Origin: Bacillota bacterium
Lineage (GTDB): Bacteria > Bacillota > SHA-98 > Ch115
DNA length: 64,000 nt
Direction: 5' to 3'
Assembly (NCBI GenBank): GCA_013178415.1
Contig: JABLXA010000012.1
Location: 1 to 64,000, forward strand
The notes under the pieces were generated by a model, which saw only the letters and a list, made by a program, of their open reading frames with translations, was not told where the DNA came from and made no database searches. Below are positions 24,966 to 31,702 of the stretch, in pieces. Position numbers and translations under genes: made by a program. The number at the start of each line of letters is the position of its first letter. Positions within the stretch are counted from its first letter, which is position 1.

Positions 24966-25045
24966 CAGTAATTACTATACTGATTTTACCATGGGGGGAA
25001 TCAAAAAAGTTATTGACTTCTATCAAATTACTGATATAATGTAAT
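24966..25045. promoter_or_regulatory. Operator-like inverted repeats between the two XRE genes
   Basis: CAGTA (24966-24970) pairs with TACTG (24978-24982), and ATTAC (25027-25031) pairs with GTAAT (25041-25045). AATTACT is shared by both sites. They flank and overlap the promoter at 25013-25040. Confidence 0.5.
25013..25040 (+). promoter_or_regulatory. Promoter of the rightward XRE gene at 25063
   Basis: TTGACT (25013-25018), 16 base spacer, TATAAT (25035-25040), 22 bases before the ATG. The second inverted repeat covers the -10. Confidence 0.7.
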
Positions 25046-25062
25046 CGAAAAGGTGATAACTC

Positions 25063-25254
25063 ATGAACAAGATTAAGGCGTTACGAGAACAGCGTAGACT
25101 CTCACAACAAGAGCTTGCAAAAGCCGCAGGTGTGGCTCAGGCTTCAATCCATTACATCGAGACAGGTCAGAAGAGCCCAACAGTACGCACTTTAGACAAG
25201 CTCGCCGCGGCCCTTGGAGTTCCGGTAAGCGAACTCCTAGATGACAAGATTTAG
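25063..25254 (+). CDS. Minimal XRE-family helix-turn-helix protein
   Basis: 63 residues, nothing but one XRE domain (MNKIKALREQRRLSQQELAKAAGVAQASIHYIETGQKSPTVRTLDKLAAALGVPVSELL). AAAGGTG precedes the ATG. Similar in size to Cro-type repressors. It is paired with the divergent gene at 24644. Confidence 0.85.
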   Translation: MNKIKALREQRRLSQQELAKAAGVAQASIHYIETGQKSPTVRTLDKLAAALGVPVSELLDDKI

Positions 25255-25359
25255 TTTTCAAGGTGCAGCACGGAGCGCATGAAACGCGATGGAGCCATAC
25301 CTCAATTACAGTCTAACATCGAAGGCGCAGGCAAGGGAGCCTAACAGGAGGTGAAAAGC

Positions 25360-25899
25360 ATGCAAACCTCGGCGGTTTTGAGAGAAGAGCGGGAGCGGGC
25401 CGGATTAACCCAGGCACAATTAGCGCGGAAGTGCGGGACGAGTGAATCCAGTCTGCGCTGCTACGAGCTCGGGGTGCGTCCAATACCAATCGACATTACA
25501 GCTCGGGCTGCAAAAGTGCTCAAGAGCCCCCGACTCGCCATGACCGCGTGCCAGGAATGCCCGGTCAATATTCTCGTTCCACCTTGGCTGGATAGGGTGG
25601 ATAGGCACCCGGTAAGCGAGCTGGCCGTTATCCTGGCCGAAGCGAGGGAAGCGATTGGAGCGTTGGAAAATCTAAGCCTCGTAAACAAGCTCCGGCCCGG
25701 CGATTTGTCCCCGGATGAACGCCGAACCCTAGAGCGCGCGATGGATCAGGTTGCGGATCTCATTCCAGCGGCTGCGATGGCGCTGGCAGCATGGTGCGAG
25801 GCATATGGCATTGACATGGTTGCAGTTAGGCATCGCCAGCTAGCCAAATTCCGGGCGCGGGGCTATATCACCGAAGAGGACGAGGAGGCATCGGCATGA
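25360..25899 (+). CDS. XRE-family protein with extended C-terminal domain
   Basis: 179 residues from ATG 25360, with AGGAGGTG ideally placed. Residues about 6-60 are helix-turn-helix (REERERAGLTQAQLARKCGTSESSLRCYELGVRPIPIDITARAAKVL). The C-terminal two thirds is helical (ELAVILAEAREAIGALENLSLV...ERAMDQVADLIPAAAMALAAWCEAYGID). Similar two-part proteins in Bacillota phages are of unknown role. Third XRE-type regulator in the early region. Confidence 0.78.
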   Translation: MQTSAVLREERERAGLTQAQLARKCGTSESSLRCYELGVRPIPIDITARAAKVLKSPRLAMTACQECPVNILVPPWLDRVDRHPVSELAVILAEAREAIGALENLSLVNKLRPGDLSPDERRTLERAMDQVADLIPAAAMALAAWCEAYGIDMVAVRHRQLAKFRARGYITEEDEEASA

Positions 25900-25952
25900 G
25901 CAGGAACGATTCGCCCCTCGCTCTCACAGTCGTGGAGGAGATCAGTGCATGA
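25896..25952 (+). other. 18-codon remnant matching the start of the excisionase-like gene
   Basis: Reads MSRNDSPLALTVVEEISA then stop. NDSPLALTV matches KESPLALTV at the start of the helix-turn-helix protein at 26509. Both ends overlap neighbours (ATGA at each junction). It contains the Shine-Dalgarno site (GGAGGAG) of the next gene, which may be why it persists as a coupling peptide. Confidence 0.45.
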
Positions 25953-26215
25953 TAAAGCTCCCCGTTGTGGTGGTGAGATGGCGTGATGCGTGTCGAGCAG
26001 ACAGTTGCGAGTTCCCCAAGCATTTTGAAGATGTCCTGACTCCGCAATATTCATGTGGGTTCTTGCTAAAGAGGACAAAACGATGTATCGCTATCCTTCA
26101 GAATTATGCCCTTGAGCCGGGCGAAAACAAGCATGACTACATAGTAATTCCGGCTGGATGGGTCGAGCGCATTGAAAAAATCGGGGAAGTAGAAATCCCC
26201 GACAGGAAGATTTAA
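25949..26215 (+). CDS. Hypothetical early phage protein
   Basis: 88 residues; four Cys (RDACRADSCEF, YSCGFLL, KRCIAIL). A beta-rich pattern near the end, YIVIPAGWVERIEKIGEVEIP. GGAGGAG precedes the ATG. No family recognised. Confidence 0.6.
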   Translation: MIKLPVVVVRWRDACRADSCEFPKHFEDVLTPQYSCGFLLKRTKRCIAILQNYALEPGENKHDYIVIPAGWVERIEKIGEVEIPDRKI

Positions 26216-26232
26216 GGCACCGGGCCACACGG

Positions 26233-26421
26233 TTAATCCTTCTTCAGCAACTGGGACAGGGATGGAGCATCCTCCTTCTGGAGGATGGTCTTCAGGTGAC
26301 GATCGCTACGGCCGTCAGGGATGCTGCCATCATAAACCTGCTCTAAGGTTTTCTGGTGCGTGTCACTGCGCTTCTTGCGGAAACGACCGTTTTCATTTCG
26401 AGACCTGCTCGGCTTGGACAC
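26233..26421 (-). CDS. Small basic protein with R-S-D-x-x-L...S-L-x-x-L-L pattern
   Basis: 62 residues from GTG 26421 with AGGAGG eight bases upstream. Starts SKPSRSRNENGRFRKKRSDT, later DGRSDRHLKTIL and SLSQLLKK. Small proteins of this pattern (basic N-terminus, then a D-G-R-S-D-x-x-L box and S-L-x-x-L-L end) recur in bacteria and phages; role unknown. Like the gene at 24483 it reads leftward inside the rightward early region. Confidence 0.65.
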   Translation of the reverse strand: MSKPSRSRNENGRFRKKRSDTHQKTLEQVYDGSIPDGRSDRHLKTILQKEDAPSLSQLLKKD

Positions 26422-26508
26422 GATATCAGCCTCCTTGCTGGGGAGCCCGGTGCCTGGAGGACTGATTCGATATTACGCATGAAAATCCTGCCAAAAGAAG
26501 GTGCTGGC

Positions 26509-26739
26509 ATGAAGGGAAAGGAATCGCCGCTCGCCCTCACGGTTAAGGATGTAGCTCACGAGCTCCAGGTGAGCGAGTGGCAAGTATACGAGCTAATCCG
26601 GCAAGGACAGCTACCGCACGTCAAAATCGGGCGGCGGAAAATAGTACCGAGGAAGGCGCTGGAACAATGGCTGGAGAGGAGGTGCAAAAACGGAAGTGAC
26701 GAGAGATCAAATCCTTCGACTTCGGCGGCTGGGTATTAA
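26509..26739 (+). CDS. Excisionase-like helix-turn-helix protein
   Basis: 76 residues from ATG 26509 with AGAAGGTG upstream (ATG 26479 also possible). LTVKDVAHELQVSEWQVYELIRQGQLPHVKIGRRKIVPRKALEQWLER is a MerR-like winged helix of the excisionase/HTH_17 family, with the wing in GRRKIVPRKAL. It may direct excision with the integrase or be a regulator. Confidence 0.8.
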   Translation: MKGKESPLALTVKDVAHELQVSEWQVYELIRQGQLPHVKIGRRKIVPRKALEQWLERRCKNGSDERSNPSTSAAGY

Positions 26740-26899
26740 GACAACTAGGGCACGGCAGTTTTATGACGATCTAAAACAGTTTCGATGGCAGAAGGCTGTC
26801 CGTTATGTCGGCACCGTCCGGGAATTCCAGCGGGTGCTCAGGATGGCGTCCGGCGACACGAGGCCGCTGAGAGTGGTGAGACCCGATGAGGCGGCATAG
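26696..26899 (+). CDS. Small basic hypothetical protein
   Basis: 67 residues from GTG 26696, overlapping the excisionase-like gene by 44 bases. Rich in Arg; RDQILRLRRLGIKTTRARQFYDDLKQFRWQKAVRY suggests two helices that may bind nucleic acid. GGAGGTG lies 14 bases upstream. No family recognised. Confidence 0.5.
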   Translation: MTRDQILRLRRLGIKTTRARQFYDDLKQFRWQKAVRYVGTVREFQRVLRMASGDTRPLRVVRPDEAA

Positions 26900-26904
26900 A
26901 GAAA

Positions 26905-26933
26905 GGGCTGAGGTATTGGCTCTACCTCAGCCC
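26905..26933. other. Strong hairpin between early genes
   Basis: An 11 base-pair perfect stem, GGGCTGAGGTA (26905-26915) with TACCTCAGCCC (26923-26933), 7-base loop. No T-run follows on either strand, so it is not a standard terminator; RNA stability or processing are options. Confidence 0.5.
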
Positions 26934-27003
26934 CGAAAAAGAAAATCCATACACACCTTCAGCATATCACGCCGGTGCTGGGGTGTCAAGGAGGGATGAG
27001 GGC

Positions 27004-27201
27004 GTGGATAAATTGGAACTCGAGTATATCAGGCAGAGGATTATACAGCTAGGGATAGCGGATAAGATGACGGCGCTCGACTTAATAGATTTGCTACTGG
27101 ATCAAAGTTTTCACAGTATCATAGCAAAGATTAAGCACCCATACCCAGCATTGATGGCTGAGGAGGTGGGAGACGATGTTGCAAACGTCGGTATCGCATA
27201 G
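27004..27201 (+). CDS. Hypothetical early phage protein
   Basis: 65 residues from GTG 27004 (GGAGGGATGAGG upstream; GTG 26983 also in frame). Helical, acidic, no family recognised. Overlaps the next gene by 26 bases. Confidence 0.5.
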   Translation: MDKLELEYIRQRIIQLGIADKMTALDLIDLLLDQSFHSIIAKIKHPYPALMAEEVGDDVANVGIA

Positions 27202-27391
27202 CCCGGAATGGTACGAGCCGGAGCCCGAGAAGATTGCCACAACCTGTGCAGTATGTGGCGGCGATATCTACAAAGGCGAAGAGTGCATTCGACTGGGCGA
27301 CGAGTATATCCACGACGATCTAAAGTGCCAAACCGACTATCTCTTCGATGTGCTAGGAGCCGAATACGTGACGGCGGGTGAGGATGAATGA
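27176..27391 (+). CDS. Small protein with CxxC metal-binding motif
   Basis: 71 residues with AGGAGGTGG upstream. TCAVCGGDIYKGEECIRLGDEYIHDDLKC gives Cys-x2-Cys plus a further Cys, His and Cys, as in LIM or treble-clef zinc sites. Likely structural zinc. Overlaps the next gene by ATGA. Confidence 0.65.
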   Translation: MLQTSVSHSPEWYEPEPEKIATTCAVCGGDIYKGEECIRLGDEYIHDDLKCQTDYLFDVLGAEYVTAGEDE

Positions 27392-27633
27392 AATGCATCG
27401 TAACATGTCCGTTTGCTCGTGGTCACCATATTGACAATGAAGATGGAGAGCTGGTTTTCTCTTGTAGGCTAAAGGGACCAAACGACCCAACCCTAATCCT
27501 GGGCAAATATCCCGAGTTCGAAAAAGCGGACTGTTCAGTGCCTGCGGAGGAATTCTGTAGAAGATTGGCTCAACACATCGAATATGCTCAATTTCTCTTG
27601 GATAAACGCAGGGCTGAGCAAAGGGGTGAGTGA
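27388..27633 (+). CDS. Hypothetical early phage protein
   Basis: 81 residues. MKCIVTCPFARGHH and later DCSVPAEEFCRRLAQHI; four Cys. No family recognised. One base before the exonuclease ATG, so co-translated. Confidence 0.55.
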   Translation: MKCIVTCPFARGHHIDNEDGELVFSCRLKGPNDPTLILGKYPEFEKADCSVPAEEFCRRLAQHIEYAQFLLDKRRAEQRGE

Positions 27634-27634
27634 G

Positions 27635-28618
27635 ATGGCCGTGGAAATCGTTGACAAGAAGGAAATGATAATCCGCATCAGTTCTGCTGGGGCCTGTCCC
27701 CGCAGGCTCCAGCTCGAAGCATGGGGAGTGGAAGGCGCGCCGCCAACCGAGTATACTCTTCGGGCGTTTGAAGAGGGCAAGATACACGAGGCTAGCATTT
27801 TGGAGTGGGCGGCGGAACGCTTGCCGGGCGGGCCGTATACGATAGCGGAACAACAACGTGAGGTAACCATTGAGCTTGATTGGGGAAGACTCGTGGGGCA
27901 CATCGACGCTATCGTTATCAATCCTAATAATCTTGAAGAACCAGCAAGTTTACTCGAAGCGAAATGCCTCTCACATAGGGCCTTCCAGGAACTACGTGAG
28001 AAGGGCGTCAAGATGTCGCATCCCCAATATTACACACAGGTTCAGCTATATCTACATGGCATATGCAGAGGATGGACAATACGTCAAGCTTACCTTGTAG
28101 CCCGCGATAAAGAAACTCCCAAGAATCGGCTGTGGGATCATACCTACGAGAAAATTACATATGACCCCTATTTTGTTGAAGTTCAGTTAGCTTGCTTAAA
28201 TGAGTTATGTTACAAGATTCAAGAAAAAATAGAGATTCATCCCCAATTCAATCCCCTAGAAGATTGGCAATGCAGACCCCCATACTGTCCATACACAAAA
28301 CTCTGCTGGCCCGACTACGCGAAGCCCAAAGCGAAGGCTATCGTGGATGATAGCCTCGCAGATGTGGTGGAGCAGTACCAGACTCTAGGCGAAGAAATCA
28401 GCGACCTGGAAAAGGCACGGGAGGAGCTAAAAGCTAGACTCCTTGCCTCCATCAAGGACAGGCCCGTTATGGCAGGCCGGTGGATAGCGCAGAAGGTAGA
28501 GCGCAGGCAGGAGAGATTCGATACCCAGCTAGCGCGGAAAGAGCTGCCTGCCGATGTGCTAGCCAAGCTGGTCAAGGTTGACACCTACGAACAACTAAAG
28601 ATCGAGGAGGTGTGCTGA
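27635..28618 (+). CDS. Phage PD-(D/E)XK exonuclease (Cas4/RecB-like) with probable Fe-S cysteines
   Basis: 327 residues from ATG 27635 (AAAGGGGTGAG upstream). The nuclease core has H51 in KIHEASI, D91 in VGHIDAIV, E108-x-K110 in LLEAKCL, and the QVQLYLHG helix of RecB-family nucleases. C21 near the N-terminus and C213, C218, C224 (CRPPYCPYTKLC) are in the order seen in Cas4 and AddB, where four Cys hold a 4Fe-4S cluster. A C-terminal coiled coil follows. It probably resects dsDNA for phage recombination with the annealing-type protein encoded next. Confidence 0.82.
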   Translation: MAVEIVDKKEMIIRISSAGACPRRLQLEAWGVEGAPPTEYTLRAFEEGKIHEASILEWAAERLPGGPYTIAEQQREVTIELDWGRLVGHIDAIVINPNNLEEPASLLEAKCLSHRAFQELREKGVKMSHPQYYTQVQLYLHGICRGWTIRQAYLVARDKETPKNRLWDHTYEKITYDPYFVEVQLACLNELCYKIQEKIEIHPQFNPLEDWQCRPPYCPYTKLCWPDYAKPKAKAIVDDSLADVVEQYQTLGEEISDLEKAREELKARLLASIKDRPVMAGRWIAQKVERRQERFDTQLARKELPADVLAKLVKVDTYEQLKIEEVC

Positions 28619-28619
28619 A

Positions 28620-29426
28620 ATGGCGATGCCTGAAGAAAAAGCCCTTGCGCGTAAGCCCCAAGGTGTAACTCAATGGGATCCATTTGTTGCGATGGATAGC
28701 TTGGACGACGAGGCTATAATAGCAGAACTTCAGGGCCAGACCGTGAAGGCTTTAGTATATGAATTCAAGCAGGACAGTCAAATAGTCTGCGGCCTATCGA
28801 AAGCCGGAGTTGACGCGGTAGTCCGTGAAATGGCGAAACAAGGCGAAGTATTACGCGAACTAGAACTCAACGTCTTGGAAACTCCTGATGAATTTGTAGC
28901 TCATGTCAAGGCCGGGCGTTTTGCTATCCAGACCAACCAGCAGACAGGCGAGACAAAGGAAACTCTCCTGGATGTAGTCTTTGGGGTAAAACGGCAACCT
29001 AAGCGTCATCCTGGCGGAGCGGTAAATAAGTTTGCGTATGAACAGGCCGTTAGCAAGGCCGCTAGGAACGCGAAGATGAGACTCCTACGCGAGGATTTGA
29101 AGCAGGCGATTATCACCATGGCAAAACAAGAGGGCAGATACACGAAGGTCACGCCCAACATGAATATCCCCGATATACACTCTAGTAAGCCTGCAAATAG
29201 TGAGCGAAAGCCCACAGAAGCACAGCTGAAGAGGTTATACGCGATCTCCAAAGAGGCCCGAGCAGACGCAGACTCAATGAAAAAGCTCATGTATGACATG
29301 TTCGGCAAGGAGAGCAGCAAGGACCTGACCATCGACGAATACAACGAGCTATGCGACATGTTGCTTGAAGCTAAGAAAAACGAGGAAAAGGAAGTCACAG
29401 AAGACCAAACCGTTGCGGCTGAGTAG
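28620..29426 (+). CDS. Probable phage single-strand annealing or recombination partner protein
   Basis: 268 residues, beginning one base after the exonuclease stop, with GAGGAGGTG upstream. The middle (KALVYEFKQDSQIVCGLSKAGVDAVVREMAKQG..., FGVKRQPKRHPGGAVNKFAYEQAVSKAARNAKMRLL) resembles Rad52/RecT-like annealing proteins in layout. The C-terminal domain KPTEAQLKRLYAISKEA...MFGKESSKDLTIDEYNELCDML is a module often ending phage annealing proteins. Function is inferred from the exonuclease-annealing pair arrangement; no catalytic motif can be shown. Confidence 0.65.
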   Translation: MAMPEEKALARKPQGVTQWDPFVAMDSLDDEAIIAELQGQTVKALVYEFKQDSQIVCGLSKAGVDAVVREMAKQGEVLRELELNVLETPDEFVAHVKAGRFAIQTNQQTGETKETLLDVVFGVKRQPKRHPGGAVNKFAYEQAVSKAARNAKMRLLREDLKQAIITMAKQEGRYTKVTPNMNIPDIHSSKPANSERKPTEAQLKRLYAISKEARADADSMKKLMYDMFGKESSKDLTIDEYNELCDMLLEAKKNEEKEVTEDQTVAAE

Positions 29427-29558
29427 CCGCACAGCATAGTAAAACGCAGGGCCGCCCACCAATATATTGTGGCAAAAAACATGAAATGAAAGGGGTGAAA
29501 AGGTCCCCCTTGGCGATCCTGGGAACTTGCGAGGGCGGCCCCGAAAGGGGGGTATGTG

Positions 29559-30164
29559 ATGCGCGGGTACTTTGGAATCGGAATCGAGCACACGAAGGCG
29601 AAACAGAACATCGGCACACTATACAGGAGCGCAATGATTTTCGGCGCCAGTTTCATATTCACCATCGGCAAAAGGTATGAAAGGCAGAAGAGTGATACTG
29701 TTAAGGCTTTCAGACACATACCCCTGTATCATTTCCAGACCCTAGATGATCTATACGAGCACTTGCCTTACGACTGCAAACTGATCGGCATCGAGATAGA
29801 CGATAGAGCGATTATGCTCAGGAATTTCGTTCACCCGGAGCGGGCGTGCTACCTACTGGGAGCGGAGGATGAAGGGCTAAGTGAAGAAGCGCGTGATAGA
29901 TGTCATGCATTGATTCAGTTGCCAGTGAAAGACTTGGAGATATGCGAAGCGCGGGTAAGGGAGCTTGAAGGTTGGATTACCGATGCCAGCGAGAGAATAA
30001 AGGAGCTAGAGGCCCAAGTCGCGGTGCTGCGGAAGGCCGAAGCTGTAGCGGAATTCGCAGCACAGATTCCTATCAACAAGGGTGCCGATCCCTACTATGA
30101 TGCACTAGCCGAGGCTATCGCAAAATGGCGGGAAGCCCAAGAAGGCGGTGAGCAGGATGGATAG
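29559..30164 (+). CDS. SPOUT (SpoU/TrmH-like) methyltransferase fragment fused to a coiled coil
   Basis: 201 residues from ATG 29559. Residues 1-115 resemble a TrmH-family RNA methyltransferase: YFGIGIEHTKAKQNIGTLYRSAMIFGASFIFTIG (motif 1-like NIGTLYRSA) and CYLLGAEDEGLSEEARDRCHALIQLP (motif 2-like). The third motif (usually S/C-LNVAVAASI), which closes the knotted SAM site, is missing; instead residues 117-165 form a coiled coil (ARVRELEGWITDASERIKELEAQVAVL). Either the enzyme part is inactive and used for binding, or the gene is a chimera. The leader has inverted repeats (29448-29541). Confidence 0.65.
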   Translation: MRGYFGIGIEHTKAKQNIGTLYRSAMIFGASFIFTIGKRYERQKSDTVKAFRHIPLYHFQTLDDLYEHLPYDCKLIGIEIDDRAIMLRNFVHPERACYLLGAEDEGLSEEARDRCHALIQLPVKDLEICEARVRELEGWITDASERIKELEAQVAVLRKAEAVAEFAAQIPINKGADPYYDALAEAIAKWREAQEGGEQDG

Positions 30165-30390
30165 CCCTTGGGGAGGAGTCACATTTCAAGGCGCAACATA
30201 TATGATCGGCCCGATACCGGGGATGAAACGAATTCAGCTATATCGCCAAGATGGATCAGCATTTACGGTGATAGCAGGGTTCCCCGACGAGAGGCAGGCT
30301 GCTGAATTCAGCCAATGGCTCATATCTTTAGCCGAGCAATTGAGCCGGCTCGGGCTGACTGAGATACCGGAACAGGAAGGTGGTGGCTAG
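30157..30390 (+). CDS. Hypothetical early phage protein
   Basis: 77 residues from ATG 30157 (GTG 30148 also in frame). Beta pattern at the start (TFQGATYMIGPIPGMKRIQLYRQDGSAFTVIAGF) and a helix with SQWLISLAEQLSRLGLTEIP. No family recognised. Confidence 0.55.
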   Translation: MDSPWGGVTFQGATYMIGPIPGMKRIQLYRQDGSAFTVIAGFPDERQAAEFSQWLISLAEQLSRLGLTEIPEQEGGG

Positions 30391-30392
30391 GC

Positions 30393-31289
30393 ATGACCCA
30401 GCGCGTCGGGCTAATTCAGGTAGACGGAAAGTGGCCGAATTTGGCGCTCATGAAGTTATCAGCTTGGCACAAGGCGCATGGTGACAGCGTCGAATGGTTT
30501 AACGCCCTTGAGGGTAGCCGATATGATGTTATATATGCCTCTAAGGTGTTCACCACCACACCGGACTTTCCGTATCTACCAGCCCACGTTTTCAAGGGTG
30601 GAACTGGTTATAACCTTGACGTGATTCTACCACTGGAGGCCGAACAATCCTTTCCCGATTATTCGCTCTATCCAAAATGTGATTTCGCTATCGGATTCAC
30701 GACGCGGGGCTGTGTACGCCACTGTCCATTCTGCATAGTGCCGCAGAAGGAGGGCCGCCTTCGGGTGGTCGGAGATCTCAAGTCCTTTTGGCATGGTCAG
30801 CGCAAGGTGATCCTTCTTGATAATAATCTGACGGCGGCGCCTTGGGAGCATTTCGAATGTGTGATGAGGCAGTTTATTGAGACAAAAGTGGCCGTCGATT
30901 TCTCGCAGGGCCTCGACGCACGATTAATCAATGACGAGCAGGCCGAGCTTCTCGCGAAGGTACGCCTCTGGAAGAGGATTCATTTCGCGTGGGACAAGAT
31001 GAATGATGAGGCAGCGATCCGGCGGGGGATAGAGGTATTGAAACGCCACATATCGCTGCATGATGTAATGTTCTATGTTCTCATTGGATTCGACACGGTA
31101 TGGGAGGAGGATCTATACAGAGTAGAGACTCTTCGGGGCATGGGGGTGGACCCGTTCGTGATGCCATATAACCGGCGCGACCCCTACCAAAGGGCATTCG
31201 CGCGGTGGGTGAATCATAAAGCGGTGTTCAAGAGCGTGCCCTGGAATAGGTATCGTGATTCTCAATGGGGAAGGAGTGACCCTGCATGA
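30393..31289 (+). CDS. Radical SAM domain protein
   Basis: 298 residues. TTRGCVRHCPFCIVPQ gives C107, C111 and C114, the CxxxCxxC site of the 4Fe-4S cluster, followed by the (beta/alpha) pattern of the radical SAM barrel (VILLDNNLTAAPWEHFECV, VDFSQGLDARLI, VMFYVLIGFDT). The N-terminal 80 residues (VGLIQVDGKWPNLALMKLSAWHKAHGDSVEWF) resemble the Rossmann-like domain of B12-binding or MiaB-type radical SAM proteins. Close relatives occur in Bacillota phages; the substrate is unknown. GGAAGGTGG precedes the ATG. Confidence 0.85.
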   Translation: MTQRVGLIQVDGKWPNLALMKLSAWHKAHGDSVEWFNALEGSRYDVIYASKVFTTTPDFPYLPAHVFKGGTGYNLDVILPLEAEQSFPDYSLYPKCDFAIGFTTRGCVRHCPFCIVPQKEGRLRVVGDLKSFWHGQRKVILLDNNLTAAPWEHFECVMRQFIETKVAVDFSQGLDARLINDEQAELLAKVRLWKRIHFAWDKMNDEAAIRRGIEVLKRHISLHDVMFYVLIGFDTVWEEDLYRVETLRGMGVDPFVMPYNRRDPYQRAFARWVNHKAVFKSVPWNRYRDSQWGRSDPA

Positions 31290-31696
31290 CCCGCCGGCGT
31301 CGCAAAAAATTTTACTCTTTAATTCTGGCAATATTAACCTGCATTGGAATCTACGTTAGCTGTATCCAGCCATATCCACCCCACCCTCCCCCGGGGGCTG
31401 GGGACTCCCCCCTGGCCCTGCGATTACTCGATGTACGGGAGTGGCACTGGCCAACGCAGGAGTACGAGTGTGTCCCATATATCGTTCAATGGGACGATCA
31501 CAGCATATGGACCATCGCGGCAAAGCTATATCCGGGTCAGCATACGGGCCGTATGGTGTGGGCTATTAGGCGGGCGAGCAAATTGGAGGGGCCGGACGGA
31601 CCAGTAATCAGGCCAGGGCAGGTGCTTTGGATACCCGATCCGGCGTTATATGGGGTTGGACGAAAACAGAAGATGCAATTGGCGGTGGGGGAGTAA
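31286..31696 (+). CDS. Membrane-anchored LysM-like protein
   Basis: 136 residues. Basic start then a hydrophobic segment (SLILAILTCIGIYVSCI, residues 11-27), a Pro-rich hinge, and a LysM-like domain at about 65-118 (YIVQWDDHSIWTIAAKLYPGQHTGRMVWAI...GPVIRPGQVLWIPD). LysM binds peptidoglycan; the anchor would place it outside the membrane. Unusual within a replication region; overlaps the radical SAM gene by ATGA. Confidence 0.7.
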   Translation: MTRRRRKKFYSLILAILTCIGIYVSCIQPYPPHPPPGAGDSPLALRLLDVREWHWPTQEYECVPYIVQWDDHSIWTIAAKLYPGQHTGRMVWAIRRASKLEGPDGPVIRPGQVLWIPDPALYGVGRKQKMQLAVGE

Positions 31697-31702
31697 TAAG
31701 TA

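Noticed and set aside
26905-26933. Rho-independent terminator
   Set aside because: The stem is strong but no T-run follows on either strand.
27635-28618. Cas4 of a CRISPR system
   Set aside because: No cas1, cas2 or repeat array is present and the gene lies in a phage recombination operon.
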